A stretch of 64,000 nucleotides of DNA from an uncultured Treponema sp. (GCA_947165895.1 CAMVCB010000004.1:124001-188000), one strand, 5' to 3'. Shown: positions 52,771-61,956, numbered from the stretch's first letter. Notes: generated by a model not told the origin, from the letters alone. Made by a program: numbers and translations.

Positions 52771-54150
52771 ATGAAGGAAAATCAGCGCAGACTGGCAGTA
52801 TTAATTTCTTCACTGCTGGCACTTTATTTAATTTTATCGACAATTTTTTATTTTATTTTTCCGCTGAAGCAGGAGCATTCAGCCCGTGACTTTCATATTC
52901 TGCTTACGGAGACAATTCATAATGCAATCGAAAAAAAACTGGATGCTCCGATTCTTCTTTCCATGAGTATGTCTCATAACACCCTTTTAAAGGCTCTTTT
53001 GAAGAAAGAAGAAAATTACACTGAAGAAAGACTTACAGAAATTATGAAAGCCTGGCTTGGTGATAAAAGAAGGGTAGTAAACTGTTCTTCAGCCTTTCTG
53101 GTTTCTGAAAAAACACGGCGCTATTTTACTGGTGACGGACTGGTTAAAACGCTTAATCCTTATTCTGACCCTCACGATATCTGGTACAATGATTTTATAA
53201 GCAGAAATGTTCCGCTTGCCCTGGATGTGGATGTAGATCAGAATAACCGCCAGATCTGGACTGTATTTTTAAATGCCCGCATGGAAGATGAAAATAAAAA
53301 TGTTCTTGGTGTTTGCGGACTCGGAATTACAATGAATGAGCTGCAGGAGATTTTTAATGAATTTGAAAACAAGTATAACATCAAAATAAATCTTGTGGAC
53401 GAAAACGGTCTTGTTCAGGTTGATACCAGCTCAGTTAATATAGAAACAAATTACTACAGTACACAGGTCTTTTCAAAAAATGAAGATTACACCTATAAAA
53501 AATTGAAAAAGGGCTTTGCCGTTACAAGTTATATCAGTCAGCTGGGCTGGTATCTTGTTGTGCGTAATAAGGAATTAAAGCGTTCTGAGTTTTTGCTGGA
53601 TCCGCATTATATTATTGCCCAGCTTCTTTCTTTTCTTCTGCTGCTTCTTGCGGGCTTTTTAATTTCCAGAAAAATATGCAGGAATTTCAAAAGTGGTGGA
53701 AATGCCGGAAATGTTGATGTCATTACCGGGCTTTTTAACCGCAATTACTTTAAGGAAGTTTACGGGGAAAAAGGCGTTTTTAATACCACAAGATATAAAT
53801 CAATTGCAGTTTATGATATTGACTCCTTTAAGGAAGCCAACGATACCATGGACGGAGACAGGATTCTTAAGGAAGTTACCGAAGCCGCAAAACAGACAAT
53901 CGGTTTGAATGGTGAGATTTTCCGCTGGGGTGGAGATGAATTTGCAGTTTTAATGGAAGAGCCCGTAAATCAGGCTTATGACAGCTGCAAGACCTTCTGT
54001 CACATGGTAGCGGATGAAGGAAAGGTTACGGTTTCGGTTGGTGTAACTTCAGTGCGCCTTTCAGATACCATTAAAAAGAATTATTACAGGGCAGCTCAGG
54101 GCTGCTATCTTGTTAAGGAAATAGGTGGAAACGACGTAAAACGTTCATAA
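52771..54150 (+). CDS. Membrane diguanylate cyclase (sensor-GGDEF)
   Basis: The protein has 459 residues. Helices at ~7-30 (AVLISSLLALYLILSTIFYF) and ~285-305 (AQLLSFLLLLLAGFLI) enclose a periplasmic Cache-like sensor. The C-terminal GGDEF domain is intact (IAVYDIDSFKEANDT, RWGGDEFAVL), so it should make c-di-GMP. No inhibitory RxxD is evident. The start is uncertain: ATG 52771 is 13 bases after GGGAGG, with TTG 52759 as an alternative. It follows fructokinase by 65 bases without a terminator and may be part of the sugar operon, linking carbohydrate supply to c-di-GMP. Confidence 0.85.
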   Translation: MKENQRRLAVLISSLLALYLILSTIFYFIFPLKQEHSARDFHILLTETIHNAIEKKLDAPILLSMSMSHNTLLKALLKKEENYTEERLTEIMKAWLGDKRRVVNCSSAFLVSEKTRRYFTGDGLVKTLNPYSDPHDIWYNDFISRNVPLALDVDVDQNNRQIWTVFLNARMEDENKNVLGVCGLGITMNELQEIFNEFENKYNIKINLVDENGLVQVDTSSVNIETNYYSTQVFSKNEDYTYKKLKKGFAVTSYISQLGWYLVVRNKELKRSEFLLDPHYIIAQLLSFLLLLLAGFLISRKICRNFKSGGNAGNVDVITGLFNRNYFKEVYGEKGVFNTTRYKSIAVYDIDSFKEANDTMDGDRILKEVTEAAKQTIGLNGEIFRWGGDEFAVLMEEPVNQAYDSCKTFCHMVADEGKVTVSVGVTSVRLSDTIKKNYYRAAQGCYLVKEIGGNDVKRS

Positions 54151-54182
54151 AAAATTCTATGATAAATCTACAGGGGAAATAG

Positions 54183-55832
54183 ATGTCTATCAGGAAAAAA
54201 CTTTATACACTTTTTGTTGCCTGCATTTTTGGAATTTACCTTTCAGTTGTTTCTGTTGCTGCCCATCAGATGCGGGCTCTTGTCAGGGACTACAATGCTG
54301 AAAATATGGAAGTCATCTGTAAACGTAAAGTAAATGCCATAAACTCTCAGATTGAAAGTGCTGAGCGGGCAGTAAAGGTTATGGAAAACTATATTTTTGA
54401 TAGGGTAGATTTTCCCAGGTTTTCTACAGACGCCGCCTACAGGGAACGTTTTATGGAAGAATTTTCCCCATTTGCAAAGGAAGCCGCAAATATTGCGGTT
54501 GATACGGCCGCAGTTTATTTCCGCCTTGAACCGACTTACTACGGAGGTCAGGGCGGAGTTTTTATTGTAGATGACGGCGCAGGAAAATTTATCAACGTAA
54601 TTCCTACAAACATCCTTCAGTATGCTTCAAATGACCGTGAACGAGTGGGCTGGTATTATGAACCAAAAGAAAATGGCCGCCCCATGTGGATGGAGCCATA
54701 TTCCAACAAGAACATCAACGTTTATATGATTTCATACGTTTCGCCGCTTTTTATTGAAGGACAATTCCTGGGTGTTGTCGGAATTGACATGAAAATGTCC
54801 ACAATTCACAGGGTGATTGATTCAATCGAATATGAAGAAGGCTTCGGCTTCCTTTTGGGACAGAGGGGAGGACTTGTTTATCATCCTGAATATCCGGCAG
54901 GCCTGAGTGCAATCCAGTTTAATGATGAGCTTACTGCTGCTTCGGAATTTTTGCTGAAAGAAAAAGGGTCAGATAAAATCGGAACCTACAAGTGGCATGA
55001 TGAAAAGCAATACCTGATTGGCGGCGAAATGATAAACGGAATGATTCTTGCCATCAGTGTTTCCCGGGCTCAGGTTATTGCTCCCCTGGTAAAAATCAGA
55101 ACTACAATGCTTTTGATTTTAGTGGGCATATCCATTGTTGCAGCCTTTGCCATCTACCTGATTATGCGCCACGTTGTAAAACCTATTGCGGAGCTTACGA
55201 ATGCGGCGTCAAGAATCGCAAAGGGTGAATTGAACTTTCCTATCCGCTATAAATCAAGTGATGAAATCGGCTTTCTTGCAGACAGCATCAGAAAAATGGG
55301 TGTGGAGCTTAAGGAGTATATTTCCTACATTCACACTCAGGCCTACACTGACGCAATGACCGGCGTGAGAAACAAGGCCGCTTATATGGACGAAATCAAG
55401 GTGCTGGAAAGAAAAATTAACGCAGAGATGGCTGATTTTGCAATCGTGGTTTTTGATGTAAACGGACTTAAGCAGATTAATGATAATATGGGGCATGAAA
55501 TCGGAGATGCCTTAATCACTGATGCGGCTTATGCCATTAAGGAAGCCTTTGGCGATGACTGTGTTTACCGTATTGGCGGTGATGAATTTATCGTCGTTAA
55601 GGAAAAAATCAGCCAGAATGTTTTGAACGGTTTTATTGAAGATTTTAAAAAGAATTTGACGGACATTAATAATAAGGAAAGAAGCTATGACACGCCCCTT
55701 TCCATTTCTATGGGCTTCACTTTTTATGATGATGACAAGGATTACAAGACTGTCTTCAAGCGGGCTGATGAGGCAATGTACTTTAATAAACAGGAATTTT
55801 ACAAGGGCCGCCGCGACCGCAGAAGTCATTAA
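54183..55832 (+). CDS. dCache-HAMP-GGDEF diguanylate cyclase
   Basis: The protein has 549 residues. Helices at ~7-28 and ~300-325 enclose a periplasmic dCache domain (AVYFRLEPTYYGGQGG, VGWYYEPKENGRPMWMEPY, ISYVSPLFIEGQFLGVVGID). HAMP (KPIAELTNAASRIAKGELN) leads to a GGDEF domain with DAMTGVRNKAAYMDEI, VVFDVNGLKQIND and YRIGGDEFIVV, all expected residues being present. AGGGG precedes the ATG. It lies 32 bases after another cyclase, so the two are probably co-transcribed but sense different signals. Confidence 0.92.
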   Translation: MSIRKKLYTLFVACIFGIYLSVVSVAAHQMRALVRDYNAENMEVICKRKVNAINSQIESAERAVKVMENYIFDRVDFPRFSTDAAYRERFMEEFSPFAKEAANIAVDTAAVYFRLEPTYYGGQGGVFIVDDGAGKFINVIPTNILQYASNDRERVGWYYEPKENGRPMWMEPYSNKNINVYMISYVSPLFIEGQFLGVVGIDMKMSTIHRVIDSIEYEEGFGFLLGQRGGLVYHPEYPAGLSAIQFNDELTAASEFLLKEKGSDKIGTYKWHDEKQYLIGGEMINGMILAISVSRAQVIAPLVKIRTTMLLILVGISIVAAFAIYLIMRHVVKPIAELTNAASRIAKGELNFPIRYKSSDEIGFLADSIRKMGVELKEYISYIHTQAYTDAMTGVRNKAAYMDEIKVLERKINAEMADFAIVVFDVNGLKQINDNMGHEIGDALITDAAYAIKEAFGDDCVYRIGGDEFIVVKEKISQNVLNGFIEDFKKNLTDINNKERSYDTPLSISMGFTFYDDDKDYKTVFKRADEAMYFNKQEFYKGRRDRRSH

Positions 55833-55908
55833 AAAAATCCTAGCGTTTCCCGATTTTTCATTTATAATTATTGCTATATAGCATATTTTTAGTTTTAAGG
55901 AGACGAAT

Positions 55909-56286
55909 ATGAAAATGAGATTTTTTAAGTGCAAACATTGTGGCAAAGTTATTGCAATTCTTAAGGAAACAGATGTTCCAACAATCTGCTGCGGCGAAGA
56001 AATGGTCGAGCTTCACGCTGGAACTACAGATGGGGCTGTTGAAAAGCACGTTCCTGTAGTCACAACTCATGACAATATTGTAGAAATTAACGTTGGTTCG
56101 GTTGCCCACCCAATGGAAGACAAGCACTACATTGAATGGATTGCCCTGCAGTCTGATCAGGGAATTCACATTAAGACTCTGCAGCCTGGCCAGGAACCAA
56201 AGGCATGCTTTGCGGTAGTTGACGGAAACAAGGTCAATGAAGCCTACGCTTACTGTAACCTGCACGGACTCTGGTCATCTAAGTAA
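55909..56286 (+). CDS. dfx: Desulfoferrodoxin (superoxide reductase)
   Basis: This 125-residue protein reduces superoxide to peroxide without making oxygen. The N-terminal desulforedoxin part has CKHCGK and CCGEEM for centre I. Centre II has His ligands in EKHVPVV, VAHPMEDKHYIEW and the Cys/His of CNLHGLW. Both centres are complete, making it class I. AAGGAG precedes the ATG, and TTATAATTATTG in the upstream gap is a possible promoter. The next gene, a flavodiiron protein, is 24 bases on. Confidence 0.96.
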   Translation: MKMRFFKCKHCGKVIAILKETDVPTICCGEEMVELHAGTTDGAVEKHVPVVTTHDNIVEINVGSVAHPMEDKHYIEWIALQSDQGIHIKTLQPGQEPKACFAVVDGNKVNEAYAYCNLHGLWSSK

Positions 56287-56310
56287 GCAGGATTTTTGGA
56301 GAAAAGATAT

Positions 56311-57471
56311 ATGGATGTTTCTGAAAGCATAAAATACATTGGTGTGAATGATCACAAAATCGACCTTTTTGAAGGGCAGTTTGCGGTTCCCCTTGGAATG
56401 GCTTACAACTCCTACGTTATTATGGATGAAAAAATTGCCGTAATGGATTCTGTAGATGAGGATTTTGGTGACCAGTGGCTGAAAAATCTTAAAGAGGCTC
56501 TTGGCAATAAAAAGCCAGATTACCTTGTCGTTCAGCATATGGAAATGGATCATTCGGCAAACATCATGTGGTTTATGGAAACCTTCCCGGAGGCAAAAAT
56601 TATTGCTTCAAAAATGGCTTTTACAATGATGAAGTCATATTTTGGAACTGATTTTGCTGACAGGCAGATTCCTGCGGCAGAAGGAACATCCATAAGTCTT
56701 GGAAAACACACTTTGAATTTTATTGCCGCTCCAAACGTTCACTGGCCGGAAGTTATCATGACTTACGAAAGCTGTGAAAAAGTGCTTTTTACGGCTGATG
56801 CTTTTGGTAAGTTTGGTGCAAATGATGTGGAAGATCCGGAAGGCTGGGAATGTGAAGCCCGCCGCTATTATTTTGGAATTGTGGGAAAATTTGGTGCAAA
56901 CGTTCAGACAGTTCTGAAAAAGCTTTCAGCCTTTGAAGTTGATACAATTTGTCCCCTTCACGGTCCTGTTCTAAAAGAAAATATTTCACATTATCTTGAT
57001 TTGTATAATATCTGGTCGTCTTATGGTGTGGAATCTGAAGGAGCTGTAATTGCCTATACTTCGGTTTATGGTGATACGGCGGTTGCTGCGCAGAAGCTGG
57101 CTCAGTCTCTAATTGATAAGGGACTGCCTAAGGTAGGCGTATGTGACCTTGCCCGCGAAGACTTCCACGAATGTATTGAAGATGCCTTCCGCTACGGTAC
57201 TCTTGTTCTTGCAACAACAACCTACAACGGTGGAATCTTCCCTAAGATGAAGGAATTCATCGAAAATCTTATCGAGCGTAATTACCAGAACCGCAGGGTT
57301 GCCTTTATTGAAAACGGCGCCTGGGCCCCCGCCGCCGCCAAACAAATGCAGGCTCTCCTTGAAGGCTGCAAAAATATTACTTTTGCGCAGAACAAGGTCA
57401 CTATAAAAATTGCAGTAAATGATGATGTAAATGCCCAGATAGAAAAGCTTGCTGAGGAACTTGCAGAATAA
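56311..57471 (+). CDS. Flavodiiron protein (FprA-type oxygen reductase)
   Basis: The protein has 386 residues. The N-terminal metallo-beta-lactamase-like domain holds diiron ligands (VQHMEMDHSANIM, with H-x-E-x-D-H; later VHWPE, DAFG and CPLHGP). The C-terminal flavodoxin domain binds FMN (AYTSVYGDTAVAAQKLA, TTTYNGGIFPKM). It reduces O2 or NO to protect anaerobic enzymes. The ATG at 56311 has GGAG upstream; a TTG at 56296 would include that site. Co-location with desulfoferrodoxin makes an oxygen-defence operon. Confidence 0.95.
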   Translation: MDVSESIKYIGVNDHKIDLFEGQFAVPLGMAYNSYVIMDEKIAVMDSVDEDFGDQWLKNLKEALGNKKPDYLVVQHMEMDHSANIMWFMETFPEAKIIASKMAFTMMKSYFGTDFADRQIPAAEGTSISLGKHTLNFIAAPNVHWPEVIMTYESCEKVLFTADAFGKFGANDVEDPEGWECEARRYYFGIVGKFGANVQTVLKKLSAFEVDTICPLHGPVLKENISHYLDLYNIWSSYGVESEGAVIAYTSVYGDTAVAAQKLAQSLIDKGLPKVGVCDLAREDFHECIEDAFRYGTLVLATTTYNGGIFPKMKEFIENLIERNYQNRRVAFIENGAWAPAAAKQMQALLEGCKNITFAQNKVTIKIAVNDDVNAQIEKLAEELAE

Positions 57472-57474
57472 GGA

Positions 57475-58092
57475 TTAATCCCTCTTATTCAAAAGTTCTT
57501 CGAGTTTTGCTTTTACTTCATCAATATTTGTAAACTGAAAGCTGTTCAGACCGCATTCCTTTGCTGCCTGAACATTTTCTTTAACGTCATCAATAAAAAC
57601 AGACTCAGCCGGATTCAAATCATATTTTTTGATTAAGGCCTCGTAAATTGCATGGTCAGGCTTAATCAGCTTTACATTTCCCGATACAACTTTTCCGTCA
57701 ACATAGGGAGTAAAGGTAAAGCCTTCCTTCCAGTGAATTTCAAAAAGCCATTCAGGGTAATTTGTAAGAAGATAAAGCTTATAGCCGCGCTCTTTAAGAC
57801 CTTTCAGCCAGTCTGCGGAATAATCAAAGGATTTTACGGCAGCCGGAATGTGCTTGTGTAAAAATTCCAGGGCGTGCTGGCGGCAGGCAGGGGGCATTGA
57901 ATCTGCCATGGTCTGAAAAACTTCCTCTTTTGGAAGAATTCCCCGGTCCAGCTCCTTCCAGTAAGGGCTTTTTGCCGTATGCTGATAGAGAATCTGGACT
58001 TCTTCTTCCGGCAGTCCCATTTCGCGGAAAACTCTGTCAGGTTCAAAAGAAACCAGAACCCCACCTATATCAAAAATAATGTTTTTAATCAT
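57475..58092 (-). CDS. HAD-superfamily hydrolase, subfamily IA
   Basis: The protein has 205 residues. Motif I is FDIGGVLVSFEPD (the second Asp of DxD is Gly-Gly, as in many YihX/HAD-IA-v3 proteins). Motif II is LLTNYP, and motif III/IV is the conserved Lys followed by PAESVFIDDVKENVQAAK. It resembles the YihX group that dephosphorylates sugar phosphates; the substrate is uncertain. ATG 58092 has AAGGGG upstream; longer frames extend into a repeat region. It is convergent with the flavodiiron gene with 3 bases between the stops. Confidence 0.85.
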   Translation of the reverse strand: MIKNIIFDIGGVLVSFEPDRVFREMGLPEEEVQILYQHTAKSPYWKELDRGILPKEEVFQTMADSMPPACRQHALEFLHKHIPAAVKSFDYSADWLKGLKERGYKLYLLTNYPEWLFEIHWKEGFTFTPYVDGKVVSGNVKLIKPDHAIYEALIKKYDLNPAESVFIDDVKENVQAAKECGLNSFQFTNIDEVKAKLEELLNKRD

Positions 58093-58152
58093 AAAAAAAA
58101 TCCCCTTGAAAAAAATTATACATAATTTACAGCTGGGCATACGCTGCATTGT

Positions 58153-58268
58153 GCGCTAAAACACAGGTCTTCGCATTTTTTTTGAAAAAATCCTGCGACC
58201 TTTCGCAAGCGAAAGTCTCGGATTTATTCTTTGGAAGACTCCAAAAATGCTCACAATGTGTTTTGCGC
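58153..58268. repeat. R4: long imperfect inverted repeat
   Basis: Outer arms GCGC-(T)-AAAACACA and TGTGTTTT-GCGC, inner GCATTTTT/AAAAATGC, and a central CTTTCGC/GCGAAAG hairpin with AA loop (58200-58215) fold most of 116 bases into one interrupted hairpin. It lies in the gap between the HAD gene and the response-regulator gene. No coding potential is seen. Confidence 0.65.
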
Positions 58269-58329
58269 CCAATTCCGCTTCCGCCCAGCTGCAATGGAGC
58301 CTTGCTTACGCGCTATTTTTCAACGTTCC

Positions 58330-59007
58330 TTACGATAATTTGTACAACATACTTGGGCGGCCGCCGGTTTCGTAATTTATGCTTTCTTCAACTTCGCCGC
58401 TGCCTACAAGAAAGTTCATATAGCGGCGGATTGTGACAGAAGAAAGGCCCACGTTTTCTGCTATTATTTCCCCGCTCAGCCAGCCGCTGTTTTTTTCAAA
58501 ATAATCCCGGATAAGGCCAAGGGTTTTTTCCTGAATGCCTTTGGGATATTCTTTTCCACTGACCTTCTGAGCATTTGTGATGATGCTGTCTACGCTGCTC
58601 TGATTCAAAACCGGAGATTCGCGGAAGGCATTTCTGTTTGAAATGAATTTTTCCAGGGCAATCTGAAAGCGTTCATAGGCAAAGGGTTTAATCAGAAAAT
58701 CAATTACGCCCAGGTGCATGGTGTCTTCCAGGGTTGCAACGTCGTTGGCGGCAGTTACCATAATCACTTCGGTCTGGATTTTTTTCTGGCGGATATTTTT
58801 AAGGGTTTCAAGGCCGTCCATATCCGGCATATAAACGTCCATGATTACAAGGTCGGCCGGATTTTTTTCCAGAAAAGTCAGGGCATCCTGTCCGTTTCTG
58901 CAGGAACCGACAACCTTAAACTGCTTGTTCTTGCAGACATACTGCTCGTTAATCATTGCGACCATAGGATCATCATCTACAATCAGAACTTTGTATGTTT
59001 TTTCCAT
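58330..59007 (-). CDS. CitB/DcuR-type response regulator
   Basis: The protein has 225 residues. The receiver domain has VLIVDDDPMVAMINEQY, phosphoacceptor Asp in LVIMDVYMPDMDG, and the conserved Thr/Ala and Lys (MVTAAND, LIKPFAYERF). The C-terminal half is an HTH of the CitB/DcuR type (GEIIAENVGLSSVTIRRYMNFL). Such regulators activate carboxylate uptake or fermentation genes. It lies 3 bases downstream of its sensor kinase on the same strand, so the pair is one operon. Confidence 0.94.
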   Translation of the reverse strand: MEKTYKVLIVDDDPMVAMINEQYVCKNKQFKVVGSCRNGQDALTFLEKNPADLVIMDVYMPDMDGLETLKNIRQKKIQTEVIMVTAANDVATLEDTMHLGVIDFLIKPFAYERFQIALEKFISNRNAFRESPVLNQSSVDSIITNAQKVSGKEYPKGIQEKTLGLIRDYFEKNSGWLSGEIIAENVGLSSVTIRRYMNFLVGSGEVEESINYETGGRPSMLYKLS

Positions 59008-59010
59008 AAG

Positions 59011-60594
59011 CTACCTTTTGAAATTTACCATAAAAGAGGTTCCCACGCCAGCCTGGCTTTCAAAGCTGATGTTGCCTCCAAGGCTTTCTACCAGCTGCTT
59101 TGTGTGGTAAAGGCCTACTCCGCGACCCTTTCCCTTGGTAGAAAATCCGTTGTTAAAAACTTTATCGGAATTTTCTTTGCTGATTCCGCAGCCTGTATCG
59201 TCCACGGTGATTAAAAGCTCTCCCGGCTGGGTAAAAACACCGAATTCCAGCTCGCGTAAATCAGAATTTGCGGAATTCATGGAATCCAGGGCATTATCAA
59301 TCAAATTTCCGACGATTGTAACAAGGGCTTCGGAAGGAATGTCGATATCTGTGCTTTTAAAGCAGATGCCTTCCCTCAGAATAAAACGCACGTTACATTC
59401 AGAGCTTCGGGCGATTTTTCCGATTAAGAGGGCCGCCAGAGTTGCATTATCAACCGAATGCATTACGACGCTTAAGGTTTCCCGCTGAATAATCGAAATG
59501 TTTTCTATATATTGAACAGCTTTTTCGTACTGGCCGATTTGAATCAGTCCCAGAATTACGTGCAGCTTGTTGGTAAAATCGTGGTTATTTGCCCTCATGG
59601 AATCAACAAGATATTTTGTACCGGCAAGATCTTCCATCAGCTTTGTGTATTCTGTGCGGTCGTGAAGAATTGCAACTGCCCCGATTACGCTGCCGTCTTC
59701 TTTAATCGGAATACAGTCAATCAGAACCGGGGTTTTGTTTTCCAGAGTTTCCTGAAGTCCGAACTGTGAAGTTCCTTCGGTAAGAACCGGCATGAGATAT
59801 TTTTCTGCAAAGACGTTCTTTTTTATCAGCTCGACTTTTTCATTTTCTCCGCAGCAGTTAAGGATTTTTTTTGCGACGCCGTTTGAAAACTGGAAATTTC
59901 CGTGGCGGTCAATGGCAATAATTCCGTCGTTGATTGATTCCAGAATGTTATCGCGGATTTTGAACATGGATGTAAAGGTGTCAGGCTCAAAGCCCAGCAG
60001 GCGTTTTTTGATTTTGTGGGAAACTCCTTTTGAAAGGAAAAATTCAATCAGAATGGCGCCAAGGGTGATTGCCGCAAAAAGCATGATTGTTTTGATTGTG
60101 ACTGAGTGGATTGTGGTTTTAAGGACGATTGCCATTAAGAATCCGTCATAATTTCCTTTTTCATCAAAAAGGGCGTAGTAGGTGCGGCGCTGGGGGCCGG
60201 AAGGTCCGATATCACTTTCCGTGTAAAAGCCGTTTTTGTGCTCACTTAGATTTGGAACTTTTCCGTCGTACTGGGTTCCAATCAGATGATGGTTTGTGTG
60301 ATAAAGGCGGGTATTGTTTTTATTGACTATAGAAATAACATCGACTTCAGGGAGGCTTTCTTCAATGGAGTCAAAGTAGGCATATAAATCTTCCGGGGGA
60401 TAATTTTTTGTAAAGCCGTAAAGGCGGGCAATCAGCTCTGCGGTGTCCTGGAGGTTGTGGTCAAAGGCTTTGTCGTGGGAATTTACATTGATTGCGGCAC
60501 CGCCAAGACTGAATAAAATTGTAATTATGATGATTAAAATAAGATGGGCCCGCTGGATTTCCCTGCGGATATTATCTGCTGATTTATTTTTCAT
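59011..60594 (-). CDS. CitA/DcuS-type sensor histidine kinase
   Basis: The protein has 527 residues. The N-terminal helix (LILIIIITILFSLGGAAI) is followed by a periplasmic PAS/Cache domain with DVISIVNKNNTRLYHTNHHLIGT, like the citrate/fumarate sensor fold. A second helix (IMLFAAITLGAILIEFFL) and a cytoplasmic PAS (ILESINDGIIAIDRHGNFQFSN) come next. The histidine box is MRANNHDFTNKLHVILGLIQ (around residue 340), then the ATPase domain (GNLIDNALDSM, DDTGCGIS, GRGVGLYHTK). The likely ligand is a di- or tricarboxylate or similar small acid, inferred from the family. Confidence 0.93.
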   Translation of the reverse strand: MKNKSADNIRREIQRAHLILIIIITILFSLGGAAINVNSHDKAFDHNLQDTAELIARLYGFTKNYPPEDLYAYFDSIEESLPEVDVISIVNKNNTRLYHTNHHLIGTQYDGKVPNLSEHKNGFYTESDIGPSGPQRRTYYALFDEKGNYDGFLMAIVLKTTIHSVTIKTIMLFAAITLGAILIEFFLSKGVSHKIKKRLLGFEPDTFTSMFKIRDNILESINDGIIAIDRHGNFQFSNGVAKKILNCCGENEKVELIKKNVFAEKYLMPVLTEGTSQFGLQETLENKTPVLIDCIPIKEDGSVIGAVAILHDRTEYTKLMEDLAGTKYLVDSMRANNHDFTNKLHVILGLIQIGQYEKAVQYIENISIIQRETLSVVMHSVDNATLAALLIGKIARSSECNVRFILREGICFKSTDIDIPSEALVTIVGNLIDNALDSMNSANSDLRELEFGVFTQPGELLITVDDTGCGISKENSDKVFNNGFSTKGKGRGVGLYHTKQLVESLGGNISFESQAGVGTSFMVNFKR

Positions 60595-60698
60595 GTTTTA
60601 ATTTTAACACAAAAGGACTTTTTTAACATTTTTTAAGGCTTTTTAAACTAAAAAAAGTGATTAAAAGGCGGTGTTTTATTTTTCTTTCTTTCAAAAAA

Positions 60699-60770
60699 TT
60701 GTGATTTATTTTGCGCGGTATATACTAGGGACAAGATAAAACGAGAGCGGGTTCTGACTGGCCCGCTTAC
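60699..60770 (+). promoter_or_regulatory. Promoter and leader hairpin of the SemiSWEET-like gene
   Basis: TTGTGA (60699-60704), 16 bases, TATACT (60721-60726). The transcribed leader contains AGCGGG/CCCGCT (60746-60751, 60762-60767) and then an AGGAG site before the ATG. It is divergent from the sensor-kinase gene, so the two-component system may regulate it; no binding site is recognised. Confidence 0.6.
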
Positions 60771-60791
60771 ACACACAGGAGATTATAAAAA

Positions 60792-61106
60792 ATGTCTTTA
60801 GCACCGATTTTTGAAAGCCTTATGCTTATTTGTTTTGGTTTTTCATGGCCTTTGAATGTTCTTAAAGCTTACAAAGCCCGCACAGCAAAAGGAACAAGTC
60901 TTCCATTCATTCTTTTGATAATTACCGGTTACATTGCCGGAATTATTGCAAAGTTCTTGAACCACTCAGTTGGTTACGTTCTTGTTGTTTACTTCCTGAA
61001 CCTTGCAATTGTTACAACAAACCTTATGGTTTATTTCAGAAATCGTGCCTTGGATAAGAGAACAGCTGTTATTTCATATCCAAAACAGGAAACTTTGGGA
61101 GCATAA
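60792..61106 (+). CDS. SemiSWEET/PQ-loop-like small membrane transporter
   Basis: This 104-residue protein has three membrane helices (about 6-24, 37-56 and 64-84). FSWPLNVLKAYKARTAKGTSLPF matches the W-P-x-x...K-A/S-x-G-x-S pattern of PQ-loop/MtN3 half-transporters, which dimerise to move sugars or other small molecules. The match is by pattern and topology only. It has its own promoter, an AGGAG site, and is divergent from the CitA-type sensor. It is followed immediately by an R2 element. Confidence 0.6.
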   Translation: MSLAPIFESLMLICFGFSWPLNVLKAYKARTAKGTSLPFILLIITGYIAGIIAKFLNHSVGYVLVVYFLNLAIVTTNLMVYFRNRALDKRTAVISYPKQETLGA

Positions 61107-61109
61107 GCT

Positions 61110-61178
61110 GCAAAGGTTGTAATTTGAATTACAGCTGTGGGTTTACCGAACCTTTGCTTAACATCAGCCTTCGGCTGA
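61110..61178. repeat. R2 element (copy e)
   Basis: The outer stem GCAAAGGTT/AACCTTTGC (61110-61118, 61149-61157) has loop start GTAAT. The following hairpin is TCAGCC/GGCTGA with TTC loop (61164-61178). It begins 4 bases after the stop of the SemiSWEET-like gene, in the same order and orientation as copies a and b. Confidence 0.75.
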
Positions 61179-61220
61179 AGTTGTACAATGAGATTTAATT
61201 AGATAGAGAGGTAACATAAT

Positions 61221-61847
61221 ATGAAATTATTTGATTTTGATTTTTACAGATTTCCTAAGGCTGAAAAAGCAAAGGATATGACAGTTTTGTTTGGAGGAAG
61301 CACTGCAAAGGTTATTCCTGTTGCTCAGCTTTGCAAATCTTTCGGATTCAACTTTAAGATTGAAAACGCAAGCGTTGAAAATCTTTCTGTAAAAAATGCA
61401 AAAGTCCAGTTCAAGATTGCTGCAGAATCTTTGAAAGCTGAAGCCCTTATTGTTCAGATCGGTGAAAACGATGTTGAACTGTTCAAATCAAATCCATCAG
61501 AATTCGATTCTCTCTATCTTGATTTCATAAGTTACCTCAAATCTGTTGACTCTAAGTTGAGAATCCAGCTTGTTTCTGTTTGTAATCCAACAGGAAGCCA
61601 GACTATTGGTGATATGAACCGCCACATCAAGGCAATTGCCGCTTCTGAACGCTGCGAATTCTTCAACATTGAAAGCGCAAAGCTCTGGAAGCCATGTTCA
61701 ACAACAGCTGCTGCTTCATTCATGTACAGAATCGGATTTGACAGCCAGCTTACAGTAAAGCATCCTCTTTACGACACAGCAAAGGCTTTGTTCAGCTACC
61801 TCTATTCTGAAGATGCCGTAGCTGAAACTCACAGAAATGCTTCTTAA
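61221..61847 (+). CDS. SGNH/GDSL-hydrolase-like protein, degenerate
   Basis: The protein has 208 residues. The order of blocks is that of SGNH hydrolases: TVLFGGSTAKVIPVAQ (block I, usually G-D-S, here G-G-S), LIVQIGENDVELF (block III G-x-N-D as GEND), RIQLVSVCNPTG, and a C-terminal VKHPLYDTAKALFSYL (possible D/H block V). No signal peptide is present, so it is cytoplasmic. The Asp after the first Gly is lost and enzyme activity is uncertain. AGAGAGG precedes the ATG. It is flanked by R2 elements on both sides. Confidence 0.62.
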   Translation: MKLFDFDFYRFPKAEKAKDMTVLFGGSTAKVIPVAQLCKSFGFNFKIENASVENLSVKNAKVQFKIAAESLKAEALIVQIGENDVELFKSNPSEFDSLYLDFISYLKSVDSKLRIQLVSVCNPTGSQTIGDMNRHIKAIAASERCEFFNIESAKLWKPCSTTAAASFMYRIGFDSQLTVKHPLYDTAKALFSYLYSEDAVAETHRNAS

Positions 61848-61850
61848 CAT

Positions 61851-61956
61851 AGTCCACCAATAGTGGAACCGTCGTAATGCCGCTAAAAAATGTCAGCATA
61901 CCGTACGGTTCCAGACAACTGCTTTCGCAGTTGTAGTTAAAATTAGTCCACCAATA
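61851..61956. repeat. R2 element (copy d) flanked by 12-bp direct repeats
   Basis: The outer stem GGAACCGT/ACGGTTCC (61865-61872, 61905-61912) has loop start CGTAATG. The hairpin ACAACTGC/GCAGTTGT has a TTTC loop (61915-61934). The direct repeat AGTCCACCAATA occurs at 61851-61862 and again at 61945-61956, framing the element like a target-site duplication. Confidence 0.78.
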
